Assembly (NCBI GenBank): GCA_903901425.1 | Contig: CAIURC010000214.1 | Coordinates: forward strand, 62,001 to 126,000 | Source of the DNA: an uncultured Spartobacteria bacterium | GTDB taxonomy: Bacteria; Verrucomicrobiota; Verrucomicrobiia; Chthoniobacterales; Chthoniobacteraceae | Direction: 5' to 3' | DNA: 64,000 nucleotides | Part shown: positions 9,456-18,296 of the stretch, piece by piece | How the letters are laid out: each line of letters starts with the position of its first letter | Position numbering within the stretch: the first letter of the stretch is position 1 | Notes under the pieces: generated by a model | What the model was told of the DNA's origin: nothing | Seen by the model: the letters and a program-made list of their open reading frames with translations, nothing else | The model's database searches: none | Position numbers and translations under genes: made by a program

Positions 9456-10652
9456 ATGATCCTTCAGCACCGCCCCCCTCTCCATCTCACCTACTGCCTG
9501 AACATTCATCCCGGCGAATCCTGGGCCGAAAACTTTGCGGCCATTCAGGAAAAAGCCCTTGCAGTCAAAAAATCCGTGGCCGCAGACCAATGGTTTGGGC
9601 TGGGGCTCCGACTTTCCCAGACTGCCGCCTCACAACTCGCCTCGACCCCGGATCTGATCGAGGAGGCCCGCTCCTTTTTTGCGGACCAACAACTCTACCC
9701 GTTCTCTGTCAACGCGTTCCCCTTTGGCAGTTTCCACGGGACCACCGTCAAGGAATCGGTTTACCATCCCGACTGGCGCACCCAGGAACGACTCCAGTAC
9801 ACCCTCCAAGTCGCTGACGTTTTCTCCCACTTTCTCCCGACGGAAGTGGATGGATCCATCTCCACGGTGCCAGGCTCTTTCAAGCCATGGATTCAGTCCG
9901 ACGCCGACCGGTCCCTGATCGCGAAAAACCTTGGCACGGCCGTTGCCTACCTGGCTGCCCTCCGCGAGGACACCGGCCAGGAAATTCATCTCGGCATTGA
10001 ACCCGAACCGGATTGCCTCCTCGAAACCACCGAGGAAACCGTCGAGTTTTACAAAAAGTTCTGCCTTGCCGATGGCTGTGCCGAGATCGTCCGAATCTTG
10101 GGCTGCTCCGAATCCCAAGCCGAAGAAATGCTCCGCCGCCATCTGGGCGTCTGCTTCGACACCTGCCACGTTGCACTCCAGTTCGAAAACCTCGCCGATT
10201 CCTACCGCACCTACGTTTCCGAGGGGATCCGGATCTCCAAGGTCCAGTTGAGCGCCGCGCTCAAGGGCCGCTGCGCCCCGGCCACGCTCGATGCGCTCCG
10301 GCCTTTTGCCGAACCCACCTACCTCCACCAGACCAAGGTCCAGACCGAGACTGGCGCGTTCATCTCCTGGTACGACCTCCCGCATGCCCTCCAGGAAATC
10401 CCGTCCTTCCCCACTGCCAAGGAGCTCCGGGTCCATTTCCATGTCCCGCTCTTCCTCAATTCCGCGGGTGCGCTCGAATCCACCGCCTCGGAACTGACCC
10501 CTGACTTCTTTAACGAACTGCGCAAGGGGCACTGTTCGCACTTGGAGATTGAAACCTACACCTTTGGCGTGCTTCCGGCCGATTTGGCGACGGAATCCGT
10601 CGCGCAAAGCATCGCACGGGAATACCACTGGGTGCTGGGCCGGCTGGAATAG
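9456..10652 (+). CDS. eboE: EboE-like TIM-barrel protein (sugar isomerase/epimerase family)
   Basis: This is the 'metabolite traffic' protein of ebo clusters, with the AP-endonuclease-2/xylose-isomerase TIM-barrel fold. It opens with HLTYCLNIHPGESW, which is characteristic of EboE. Likely metal ligands are in LGIEPEP, VCFDTCH, HFHVP and LEIETYT. I chose the ATG at 9456 because the family N-terminus begins almost immediately after it; the frame is open back to a TTG at 9408 that overlaps the eboD stop. Substrate and reaction are unknown for the family. It is the last recognised ebo gene here; the permease 228 bases downstream may be a separate unit. Confidence 0.85.
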   Translation: MILQHRPPLHLTYCLNIHPGESWAENFAAIQEKALAVKKSVAADQWFGLGLRLSQTAASQLASTPDLIEEARSFFADQQLYPFSVNAFPFGSFHGTTVKESVYHPDWRTQERLQYTLQVADVFSHFLPTEVDGSISTVPGSFKPWIQSDADRSLIAKNLGTAVAYLAALREDTGQEIHLGIEPEPDCLLETTEETVEFYKKFCLADGCAEIVRILGCSESQAEEMLRRHLGVCFDTCHVALQFENLADSYRTYVSEGIRISKVQLSAALKGRCAPATLDALRPFAEPTYLHQTKVQTETGAFISWYDLPHALQEIPSFPTAKELRVHFHVPLFLNSAGALESTASELTPDFFNELRKGHCSHLEIETYTFGVLPADLATESVAQSIAREYHWVLGRLE

Positions 10653-10696
10653 CCCGGGATGGGGCCAGTGCCTGCTCCCGGCCCTTGAATTCTGCG

Positions 10697-10725
10697 TTGA
10701 CACACCGGAGCCACCCGCCTGAGAT
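10697..10725 (+). promoter_or_regulatory. Candidate sigma-70 promoter upstream of the MFS permease
   Basis: A perfect TTGACA is followed after 17 bases by TGAGAT, a weak -10 match. It would give a leader of roughly 150 bases before the ATG at 10881. The remainder of the 228-base gap between eboE and the permease shows nothing I recognise. Confidence 0.25.
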
Positions 10726-10880
10726 GCACGGCTTGTGCCTGCTGGGCCCCCAAGGTTCCGCCACGCACCTCCCCCAAAACGGTCGCGCGCTCCAGTCCGA
10801 GACTCTCCTCTGGACCATGTGACCCGGTCGGGGCTAGGGAAAACCATCCCCGACCATTCCATCCAACACCTAAAACACGT

Positions 10881-12455
10881 ATGTCCACTTCATCAAAAAC
10901 CTCGGACGGCCCTGCCGCCCCCAACGCCATGCGGCTCCTCTGGGCCGGTTTCATGGCCATTCTCGCTGCAGGCGTCGGCTTCGCCATCCGCGGCGGCATC
11001 TTCGACAACTGGGCCAAGGAATTCGGATTCACGGCCACCCAACTCGGTGCCATCGGCGGCGCAGGCTTCTCCGGGTTCTGCTTCGGCATCATCCTCGGCG
11101 GCCTCATCGTTGACAAAATCGGATACGGTAAGCTCGTGGCCCTCGCCCTGTTGGGCCACATCGCTTCCGCGGCCGTCACATTCTTGGCCAGCACCCCGGA
11201 AAACGCTTACAACTTCCTCTACATCGGGATGTTCATCTTCGCGTTTGCCAACGGCACGCTCGAAGCCGTCGCCAACCCTCTGGTGGCCACCCTCTTCCCG
11301 AACAACCGCACCCATTACCTAAACATCCTCCACGCCTCCTGGCCCGCAGGGATGGTTCTCGGAACCGTCGCAGGCTGGATCCTCGACGACAAACTTCAGG
11401 TCGGCTGGAAGACCCAGCTCGCCCTCTATCTCGTCCCGACCGCCCTGTACGCCCTCATGTTCCTCGGTCAGAAGTTCCCGAAATCCGAGGCCGCAGAAAA
11501 GGGCGCCAGTTTTGTGGAAATGTTCAAGGACGTCGGCCTTCTCGGCTCGGCGGTTGCCTGCTTCCTGCTGGCCAAGTTCTTCGGCGGGATCCTCAACAAC
11601 CCCATGACCGGCAACATCATCGGCGGCGTTCTGATGCTCGCGGCAGCAGCCATCTGCCGGTTCTCGCTCGGTTCCATCGTCCTTTTCGTCCTCTTCATCG
11701 CTCACGCTCTGGTGGGTGCGGTGGAACTCGGCACCGACGGCTGGATCCAGAACATCACGGGCAACCTGTTCAACTCCGAGCAGGGCAAGTACCTGTTCAT
11801 CTGGACCTCGGCCATCATGTTCAGCCTCCGCTTCTGCGCGCACTGGATTGAGACCAACCTGAAACTGACCCCGGTCAGCCTTCTGTTTGTTTGCTCCGTG
11901 ATCGCCTGCGTCGGCCTCAAGCTCGCCAGCGGCATGCAAACCTTCACCGTGGCGCTCCTCGCACTGGGCGTCTACGCCATCGGCAAAACCTTCTTCTGGC
12001 CCACCATGCTCGCCGTTGTCGGCGACCGCTTCCCACAGACCGGCGCCGTCGCCATGTCCATCATGGGTGGCATCGGCATGCTCTCCGCTGGCCTCATCGG
12101 CAGCCCAGGCCTCGGCTACTGCAAAGACCGCTTTGCCGCTGAAGAACTCAAAAAAGCCAATTCTGCTCTCTTTGAAGAGTACAAGGCCCCGAAGGGCTCC
12201 CGGTTCCTAGACTTCCCTTCCACGGAAATCGTTGGGTTGGACGGCAAAAAACTCGGTGAGGCCAAGGAAGCCAAGGAAAAGACGGACAACCAGAAGGCAG
12301 TGGTCACCGCCGACCAGTTCGGCGACCGCAGGACGCTCGAAGCCGACTCGTTCATCCCGGCGGCCATGGCAGCGATCTATCTGCTGCTCTTCCTCTACTT
12401 CAAGGCCATCGGCGGTTACAAAGCCGTCAGCCTTAAAGAAGGGGCCGCCTCCTAG
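10881..12455 (+). CDS. MFS transporter (fucose-permease-like)
   Basis: This 524-residue major facilitator has about 12 hydrophobic segments. The [11 protein letters not shown] and [12 protein letters not shown] segments resemble the FHS/FucP branch, which moves sugars or small solutes with protons. Before the last membrane helix there is a charged insertion of roughly 75 residues ([10 protein letters not shown] onwards, rich in Lys and Glu), presumably cytoplasmic. It follows the ebo cluster on the same strand after 228 bases, so a shared pathway is possible but not shown. A strong terminator lies 39 bases after the stop. The substrate is not predictable from sequence. Confidence 0.85.
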   Translation: MSTSSKTSDGPAAPNAMRLLWAGFMAILAAGVGFAIRGGIFDNWAKEFGFTATQLGAIGGAGFSGFCFGIILGGLIVDKIGYGKLVALALLGHIASAAVTFLASTPENAYNFLYIGMFIFAFANGTLEAVANPLVATLFPNNRTHYLNILHASWPAGMVLGTVAGWILDDKLQVGWKTQLALYLVPTALYALMFLGQKFPKSEAAEKGASFVEMFKDVGLLGSAVACFLLAKFFGGILNNPMTGNIIGGVLMLAAAAICRFSLGSIVLFVLFIAHALVGAVELGTDGWIQNITGNLFNSEQGKYLFIWTSAIMFSLRFCAHWIETNLKLTPVSLLFVCSVIACVGLKLASGMQTFTVALLALGVYAIGKTFFWPTMLAVVGDRFPQTGAVAMSIMGGIGMLSAGLIGSPGLGYCKDRFAAEELKKANSALFEEYKAPKGSRFLDFPSTEIVGLDGKKLGEAKEAKEKTDNQKAVVTADQFGDRRTLEADSFIPAAMAAIYLLLFLYFKAIGGYKAVSLKEGAAS

Positions 12456-12493
12456 TCCAATTCACAGATTGACCCGGATCCAACGGGTTTAAA

Positions 12494-12534
12494 AAAAGGG
12501 GACATGGCTCTTAGCCCTGTCCCCTTTTCATTTT
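12494..12534. terminator. Strong intrinsic terminator
   Basis: An 11-bp perfect stem (AAAAGGGGACA at 12494-12504 with TGTCCCCTTTT at 12518-12528) is capped by a further GGCT/AGCC stem, and CATTTT follows. The A-rich 5' arm would let it work on both strands. It closes the MFS permease transcript and insulates the next gene, which starts 10 bases later. Confidence 0.85.
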
Positions 12535-12544
12535 CCCGCACGCC

Positions 12545-12892
12545 ATGTCCTTGAATGTCTGGTACACCTGCCAACGCTGCACCCAGTGCTGCCGCTGGCC
12601 GGATTTCGTCAAAGTCACCGAACAGGAGATCGCCGCCATCGCGCGTCACCTCCAAATCCCGGAACTCGAGTTCATCCAGAATCACACACGGCTCCGCCCC
12701 CAGCGCGACGGCCTTGCGCTCCTCGACAAACCCAATGGCAAGTGCGCCTTCCTCGACGGACGCGAATGCCTCCTTCAAGCCGTCAAACCCGCCCAGTGCA
12801 AGGGGTTTCCCAACACCTGGAATTTCCCCGGATGGCCCGAGATCTGCCAAGCGGTTCCGTCGCTGAAGCCGGGTACTGCTGAACCCCGCTGA
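12545..12892 (+). CDS. YkgJ-family cysteine cluster protein
   Basis: This small 115-residue protein carries the CxxCxxCC cluster (TCQRCTQCC) near the N-terminus and further Cys residues in KCAFLDGRECLL and AQCKGFPNTW. This pattern is the YkgJ/UPF0153 family, thought to bind zinc or an iron-sulfur cluster. Molecular function is unknown. No signal peptide is seen. The ATG at 12545 immediately follows the terminator, so its promoter may lie inside the upstream terminator region. Confidence 0.8.
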   Translation: MSLNVWYTCQRCTQCCRWPDFVKVTEQEIAAIARHLQIPELEFIQNHTRLRPQRDGLALLDKPNGKCAFLDGRECLLQAVKPAQCKGFPNTWNFPGWPEICQAVPSLKPGTAEPR

Positions 12893-12947
12893 GCACACGG
12901 CTCGGCGCGATCCATTTCATCGGAATCGGGACGTGCCGCCAAATCCC

Positions 12948-12961
12948 ACTACATTTGTAGT
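12948..12961. promoter_or_regulatory. BlaI/MecI-type operator 1
   Basis: The palindrome ACTACA-TT-TGTAGT matches the TACA/TGTA operator type known for BlaI and MecI repressors. It lies about 41 bases before the repressor ATG. Its centre is 25 bases from that of operator 2. Confidence 0.8.
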
Positions 12962-12971
12962 TGCCTCAATT

Positions 12972-12987
12972 CACTACACATGTAGTG
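12972..12987. promoter_or_regulatory. BlaI/MecI-type operator 2
   Basis: The 16-base dyad CACTACA-CA-TGTAGTG carries the same TACA/TGTA core as operator 1. It ends 8 bases before the repressor ATG. A possible promoter, TTGCCT (12961-12966) with TAGTGT (12983-12988), places the -35 just after operator 1 and the -10 across operator 2. Repressor binding would then block RNA polymerase. Confidence 0.85.
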
Positions 12988-12995
12988 TTCTGCTC

Positions 12996-13373
12996 ATGCC
13001 CGCTCCTGACATCTCCGAATCCGAGTGGATCCTCATGGAAGCTCTCTGGGATTCCGCTCCAAAAACCGCCTCCGAACTCACCCGCCAACTTGCCCCGTCC
13101 ACCCACTGGGCAGAAAACACGGTGCGCACCCTGCTTGGACGCCTCGTCGAAAAGGGCGCCCTCGCGGTGGGTGAAAACCAATCCGGCACCCGCACCTACC
13201 AACCCGCGGTCTCCAGGGAGACTTGCGTCAAATCGGAGGGCGATTCCTTTCTCCAACGGGTGTTCCGCGGAGCAGCCAAGCCGCTTCTGATGCACTTTGC
13301 CCAAGGCACCAAGCTCAGCCCGGAAGACGTCCGGGAACTCAAAAAGCTGCTGGATCAATCCCTCAAGTCCTAA
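12996..13373 (+). CDS. BlaI/MecI/CopY-family transcriptional repressor
   Basis: This 125-residue winged-helix repressor starts ISESEWILMEALW and carries the recognition region ENTVRTLLGRLVEKGAL, typical of BlaI/MecI. A C-terminal dimerisation helix follows. BlaI proteins are cleaved after signalling by a membrane M56 peptidase, and the next gene encodes such a protein 6 bases downstream. I chose the ATG at 12996 rather than the frame opening at 12933 because the longer version would place both operators inside the coding sequence. The operators imply autoregulation of the pair. The inducing signal is unknown and need not be a beta-lactam, since no beta-lactamase gene is near. Confidence 0.9.
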   Translation: MPAPDISESEWILMEALWDSAPKTASELTRQLAPSTHWAENTVRTLLGRLVEKGALAVGENQSGTRTYQPAVSRETCVKSEGDSFLQRVFRGAAKPLLMHFAQGTKLSPEDVRELKKLLDQSLKS

Positions 13374-13379
13374 CCCGCC

Positions 13380-15731
13380 ATGCCCTCCCTAGACTCCATC
13401 CACGCCTGGGTGCTCGCAGGCAGTCTGCGTGCATCCCTTCTGACACTCATCATCCTTGGATTACAGTTTCTCCTGCGCAAACACCTCAGCGCCCGGTGGC
13501 GCCATGGGCTCTGGCTTCCGGCCCTCATCGTACTCATCCTGCCTGCCTCCACTCAGAGCCGGTGGAGCCCAGCCTCGATTCTTGTGAAGGCAGCGCCCAC
13601 GCCACCCGCGCTCCGCCCCAGCGCTCCCGTGCAGGAGATCCCAGTCGCCCCGATCACCACCCCACTCAGGCAAACCGCACCCATCCCCTGGAAACGCCTA
13701 GGCGTCGCCCTCTGGGCTTGCGGCGCTCTCGGGCTCGGCGTCTTGAGCCTCCTCATCTTCCGACTTCGCCTCCGCACCCTGCTGCGGCTGCCTCAACCGA
13801 CTCCCCCCGAGCTCACCGCCCGGATCTCGGATCTGGCGCGGGAAGCCGGACTCAAACAGCCGCCCCGCATCTGCATCACCCCTGCTGTGGATGGCCCGGC
13901 CGTGTGCGGCCTCTGGAACCCCACCCTGCTCCTGCCTCCCCAGTTTGCCGCACAACTGGACACCACCGAGACTGGCTTGGTCCTCCGCCACGAGTTGCTC
14001 CACCTCCGCAGAGGCGACCTTTGGCTGCACGCCCTCCTCTGGACCCTTCTCGCCATCCACTGGTTCAATCCGGTGCTCTGGCTCGCATTCTTCCGGGTCC
14101 GCATGGACCGCGAGGCTGCCTGTGACGCCGATGTCCTCCGCGACGCCACACCCGAACACCGGGTCGCGTACGGTCATGCCCTGCTCAAACTGGAGTCTGA
14201 ATCCCCCGGACCCGGCCTCTGCCTCGGCTTCGTTGGAATCGTCCAGCGCGGCACCTCACTCCGATCCCGCCTCGAACTCATCGCTTTCCCCACCCAAACC
14301 CCAATCCCCATGAAAACCCTGCTACTGGCCGTTTCCACGGCTCTCACCTTCCTCGGCGTTACCAAGGCTGCCGACACTCCCCAGAAATCCACTGGCTCAG
14401 GCTTTGCTGCAGCCTCCCCTGCCATCTCGGTAGAATCGGTGTTCTATCAGATCCCTGAGGACTCCATTCCCGCAGACCTGCGGGCTATTGCCGGGCCCGA
14501 AACATTGTCCGGCCCATTTTCTCAAGAGCAGCTCCAGAAGCTCACGGCAATTCTCCAAAAAACGGCCGATGTCCTCTCCGCCCCACGGGTAGTTACGCGC
14601 CTTGCACAGACAGCCACAATTGAGATCATGCAGGACACCGTGATCGGAAACAAAACCGAGCCCCTGGGCGTCCGGCTCTCGGTCACCCCCAAAATGCCTG
14701 AAGTGCCGTTTGGAAAAGAGCCGGTAATCGAACTGGATTTGCAGCCCTCGGTTAGGAGCCTCGACGAAAGCTCCACCCCACCAAAAGTTCTGGAACAATC
14801 CACCCATATCTCGACCCGGATTGGAAATCACCACGCCGTGCTGATCGGTCTCGGCACGCGAAAAGACAAGGTGACACGGGAGGAAAAGTCCGGGACCTAC
14901 TTCTCGAGGAAAACCTCCACCGTTGCCTACCGGACCCTAGTCGCCATCACTGCGACCGCAGTGAACGCAGACGGAACCCCGCATTCCTTTTCTCCGTCCA
15001 TTGAGGAGAAACTCGATTCCATCGTCATCCCCCAGGTGGAATTCAAGGACGCAACCCCAGCCGAAGCGGTGCAGTACTTGCGTGAGGTCAGCCGCAAACT
15101 GGACCCCTCATCCCCAGCCGAACAACGCGGCGTGAATATTGTCCTGAATCTGGACAAACAGAGAGCAGAACAACCCGCGATCACCATGAGTCTCCGGGCG
15201 GTTCCCCTGCGCGCAGTCCTCAGGTACGTCGCTTATCTCTCCGGGGCCCAGGCCGAGGTCACCCCGCATGCAGTCCTGCTTGGAAACACCCCGCCCAGAG
15301 AGGCAAAGAGCCCAGCCGTCGAAGTCACGGCAAATGAAATCGAATCCGCTTCTGGAAAAACCATTGCGAAAGGGAACGTCTCAGTACAGACCCCCTCGGG
15401 CACGTTCAAAGGAGCCGAAATCGAGTTCACACCGTCCGCTAAAAAATCTCCCGCCCCCACCCTGGGAGGCGACATCCTCCTGCCCATTGTCGACTTCCGC
15501 GACGCGACCTTGGAGGAAGCACTTGAGTTCATCCGACAAAAGTCGCGCCAACTCGACCCTGCCGGGCGGGGAGCTCAGATCTTGATCCAAGGCAGCCCAA
15601 GGACCACACCCATCACCCTTTCGCTCCGGAACGTCCCGGTTTCCGCGGCGCTCCGCTACGTGGCGCAACTCTGCGCCATGGAACTTGTCGCCGACCCGCA
15701 GGGCTTTGTTTTGCGCGATCTGAAGCGCTGA
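13380..15731 (+). CDS. BlaR1/M56-like metallopeptidase fused to secretin-like, STN-like and LptA-like segments
   Basis: This 783-residue membrane sensor-peptidase has two N-terminal helices, then a zinc peptidase domain. Its HELLH motif (His204, Glu205, His208) and Glu245 in DREAACD form an intact M56 site. A further helix lies at about 311-330. The tail is not the penicillin-binding sensor of BlaR1. Residues about 375-520 contain VLSAPRVVTRLAQTATIEI and a late HHAVLIGLG, which resembles a degenerate secretin core. Residues 545-637 and 698-782 are two related STN-like repeats (VEFKDAT/VDFRDAT, then a conserved LRYVA). Between them, about 646-683 resembles the LptA/OstA strand repeat (VTANEIESASGKTIAKGNV). 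The family of the peptidase is clear; what the tail senses is inference. Confidence 0.85.
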   Translation: MPSLDSIHAWVLAGSLRASLLTLIILGLQFLLRKHLSARWRHGLWLPALIVLILPASTQSRWSPASILVKAAPTPPALRPSAPVQEIPVAPITTPLRQTAPIPWKRLGVALWACGALGLGVLSLLIFRLRLRTLLRLPQPTPPELTARISDLAREAGLKQPPRICITPAVDGPAVCGLWNPTLLLPPQFAAQLDTTETGLVLRHELLHLRRGDLWLHALLWTLLAIHWFNPVLWLAFFRVRMDREAACDADVLRDATPEHRVAYGHALLKLESESPGPGLCLGFVGIVQRGTSLRSRLELIAFPTQTPIPMKTLLLAVSTALTFLGVTKAADTPQKSTGSGFAAASPAISVESVFYQIPEDSIPADLRAIAGPETLSGPFSQEQLQKLTAILQKTADVLSAPRVVTRLAQTATIEIMQDTVIGNKTEPLGVRLSVTPKMPEVPFGKEPVIELDLQPSVRSLDESSTPPKVLEQSTHISTRIGNHHAVLIGLGTRKDKVTREEKSGTYFSRKTSTVAYRTLVAITATAVNADGTPHSFSPSIEEKLDSIVIPQVEFKDATPAEAVQYLREVSRKLDPSSPAEQRGVNIVLNLDKQRAEQPAITMSLRAVPLRAVLRYVAYLSGAQAEVTPHAVLLGNTPPREAKSPAVEVTANEIESASGKTIAKGNVSVQTPSGTFKGAEIEFTPSAKKSPAPTLGGDILLPIVDFRDATLEEALEFIRQKSRQLDPAGRGAQILIQGSPRTTPITLSLRNVPVSAALRYVAQLCAMELVADPQGFVLRDLKR

Positions 15732-15759
15732 TCAGAGAGGTCAGACCACATCCCTCGCC

Positions 15760-17202
15760 TCAGGCAATCAGGTCTTTGACCACGTTGCCGAAGTTGTCCG
15801 TGAACCGGAAATCCCGTCCGTTGTAGCGGTAGGTGAACTTCGTGTGATCAAATCCGAGCAACGCCATCAGCGTCGCATGCAGGTCATGGATGTGCACCTT
15901 GTTTTCCACCGCACGCGCCCCAAACTCGTCCGTGCTCCCGTAGGCCTGACCGCCCTTCACTCCGCCCCCGGCCATCCACGCCACCATCGCGCGCCCGTTA
16001 TGGTCGCGCCCAGGCGACGCGCTTCCGTTCCGGTCCCGCGTCACGGTCCGACCGAACTCGCCGCCCCAGACAATCAGAGTGCTGTCCAGCATCCCGCGCT
16101 GGCGCAGATCCTTGATCAGTGCCGCCGCGGGCCCATCAATCTCGCCAGCCTTGCCGCGCAACGCTGTCTCCAGATTGCCGTGGTGATCCCAACCGCCCAC
16201 CTCCACCTGCACAAAACGCACCCCCCGTTCCACCAACCGCCTTGCCACCAGCAGCTTGGCCGCCACCTCCGTCGTCCCGTACATATCCCGCACCTCCTGT
16301 GGCTCCTTGGTGATATCAAAAGCGTCGGTGGCTTCCGTCTGCATCTTGAACGCCATCTCAAACGACTGGACCCGTGCCTCAAACTGCGCGTCTTTCTGCA
16401 ACTGGGCCGAGTGCATCTGGTTGAGTTTCTTGACGTAATCCAGCTCCCGGCGCTGCCGTTCCATCGGCGTGAACTGGTTGCGGATGTTCATGATCACGTT
16501 GTCCAGATCCATCTTGCTGGAATAGTTCACGTTGCAGCCCTGATACATCCCAGGCAGGAACGCCGACTGCCGCCACTCTGGAGCACCCCCGATCGTGATG
16601 AACCCAGGCATGTTCTGGTTCTCCGTCCCCAGCCCGTACACCACCCACGACCCCATCGACGGCTTCGGCAACTGCAACGATCCGGTGTGCATCATTCGCG
16701 CCGCCACTTCGTGCGCCGGAATGTCCGTCCACAGCGAACGGACCACCGCAATGTCGTCGATCAGTTCGCCCAGCTTCGGAAACACCTCGCTGGTTTCAAC
16801 CCCGGACTTGCCGGACTGCTGGAACTTGAACGGCGACCCGAACGCCAGCCCCTCAAGCCCGGGAAGCGCGCTATTGTCGTACTTGTTCAACGCCGGCTTC
16901 GGATCCCAAGTGTCCACATGCGAGGGCGCGCCACTGGCGAAAAGATGGATCACCGCCTTGGCCTTCGCCTTAAAATGCGGCGCCTTCGGAGCCAGAGGCG
17001 TTGCCAACCCTGCCGCGGTGGCCGCAGAGGCCTCGTATGGGTTCAGCCCGAACAACGGCCCGAGGCTGAGAGCACCAAACCCCATCCCGGTCTTGAGCAG
17101 GAAATCGCGCCGCGTGGCTGGCATCATGTCCGGCGTGAAGGAATGCTCCAAAATGTACTTTTCGCGAGAGAACTCGGGCAGGTTTGAGGAATCGTGTTTC
17201 AT
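15760..17202 (-). CDS. DUF1501 Tat-exported protein (sulfatase-like fold)
   Basis: This 480-residue protein has a twin-arginine export signal (TRRDFLLKTGMGFGALSLG) about 30 residues from the chosen start. The body is DUF1501, with GAPSHVDTWDPKP, VRSLWTDIPAHE and WGGEFGRT segments. DUF1501 proteins are abundant in Planctomycetes and Verrucomicrobia. They usually sit next to a PSD1/DUF1549-DUF1553 cytochrome, which is missing here. The fold is related to alkaline phosphatase/sulfatase, but the activity is unproven. The frame is open back to a GTG at 17256; the ATG at 17202 is preferred. It converges with the M56 gene. Confidence 0.85.
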   Translation of the reverse strand: MKHDSSNLPEFSREKYILEHSFTPDMMPATRRDFLLKTGMGFGALSLGPLFGLNPYEASAATAAGLATPLAPKAPHFKAKAKAVIHLFASGAPSHVDTWDPKPALNKYDNSALPGLEGLAFGSPFKFQQSGKSGVETSEVFPKLGELIDDIAVVRSLWTDIPAHEVAARMMHTGSLQLPKPSMGSWVVYGLGTENQNMPGFITIGGAPEWRQSAFLPGMYQGCNVNYSSKMDLDNVIMNIRNQFTPMERQRRELDYVKKLNQMHSAQLQKDAQFEARVQSFEMAFKMQTEATDAFDITKEPQEVRDMYGTTEVAAKLLVARRLVERGVRFVQVEVGGWDHHGNLETALRGKAGEIDGPAAALIKDLRQRGMLDSTLIVWGGEFGRTVTRDRNGSASPGRDHNGRAMVAWMAGGGVKGGQAYGSTDEFGARAVENKVHIHDLHATLMALLGFDHTKFTYRYNGRDFRFTDNFGNVVKDLIA

Positions 17203-17354
17203 AAGAGTGCTGCGCGCCGGCCTCTTTCTTTGAAGGAGGATATTGTCCGACTGCACCTTTGAATCGCATCGCCCCTGGGGAACTTAGCACGCCACCCCTC
17301 ATTTTTCTGCCCCCCCTGAACATGCGATCTCGTTTCGACCGCCCCGACCGGCGG

Positions 17355-18230
17355 TCAACGGGTCGCCACCACAATCGCGGAGAGGAGCAGCAACGCCCCC
17401 GCAAGGCGCCGCACCATAACCCCGCGCCCCACCTCGTTCTCACGGTTTGAAAACCAATGCCCAACGGCCCAGACCAACACCACGCTCCAGATCCCCCTCG
17501 AATTGTAGAGCACGTTGGTCAGGGTCGCCGACCCATACGCAATGATCGCGTAGGCAACCCCGGCCGCCTGAATCGTCAGGAGCGATGCCCCCGCACCCAC
17601 CCAGCCCCACGCAAGCCCACCCAGTCCCCCGTTAAAAAAAGGCACCAGAAAAACCGACAGGGCGCCCACCGTGCCGAACATCACCGGAGCAAAGTGGCCA
17701 AAACCCACCGCAGGCGCCCACCACTGCACAAGGACGTCAGTCACCGCAAACGCCAGTGCCGCCGAAAACCCGAACCCGAAGCTCGCCGCCACCACCCCGG
17801 GCCGGCCGTTTCCGGAATGGCCGCCCCCCAACAGCACCGTGGCCAGGGTGGTCAGGATCGCACCGCCCCACACCCCGCCACCGAGCCGTTCCCCACCGCT
17901 CAAACCGGCAATCAGCGCCACAAATAGAACCTTGCTCCCCATCACTGGAGTCGTGAGCGATACGTCTCCGCGGCTCAACGCAAGAAACGTCAGAACCTGG
18001 CCACAGAAAAAACAGGCCCCACAGGCCACGGCATGCCAGAACCCGTTTCCGCTGAGGTCACCGCCCAGGAACCAGCAGGGCGCGAAACCCAGAGCCTGCA
18101 CGACGTTGCACACAAAACCAACCCGCCAGGCTCCACCGCCGCGCTCGGTGCCCCGCTTCAGGCAGAGGGCAGCCACTGCATACAGGAACGCGGAAACCAA
18201 CGGCATCAACAGTGCAGGACCCTTGACCAT
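17355..18230 (-). CDS. EamA/DMT-family transporter
   Basis: This protein has about ten hydrophobic segments, with the two-repeat layout of the drug/metabolite transporter superfamily. The first repeat begins LMPLVSAFLYAVAALCLKRG, and the second contains the GVAYAIIAYGSATLTNVLYN segment. It lies in the inner membrane; the substrate is unknown. I place the start at ATG 18230 because the membrane domain begins there; the frame continues to 18302 without need. It diverges from hflX, and the shared 103-base region carries the hflX promoter. Confidence 0.75.
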   Translation of the reverse strand: MVKGPALLMPLVSAFLYAVAALCLKRGTERGGGAWRVGFVCNVVQALGFAPCWFLGGDLSGNGFWHAVACGACFFCGQVLTFLALSRGDVSLTTPVMGSKVLFVALIAGLSGGERLGGGVWGGAILTTLATVLLGGGHSGNGRPGVVAASFGFGFSAALAFAVTDVLVQWWAPAVGFGHFAPVMFGTVGALSVFLVPFFNGGLGGLAWGWVGAGASLLTIQAAGVAYAIIAYGSATLTNVLYNSRGIWSVVLVWAVGHWFSNRENEVGRGVMVRRLAGALLLLSAIVVATR

Positions 18231-18296
18231 CTGGGCCTGAGCCTGAACGCCCACCCCACGCGCTTCAAGCCTTGCTTCCGCATGGCACCATGCGGA

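Noticed and set aside
12933-12995. N-terminal extension of the BlaI-like repressor
   Set aside because: It would place both operators inside the coding region; the family N-terminus begins at 12996.
12996-15731. Beta-lactam resistance locus
   Set aside because: The repressor and M56 peptidase match in type, but there is no penicillin-binding sensor domain and no beta-lactamase or PBP2a gene nearby.
15844-17187. Plus-strand frame of 447 codons
   Set aside because: Antisense to the DUF1501 gene, which has a Tat signal and family motifs.
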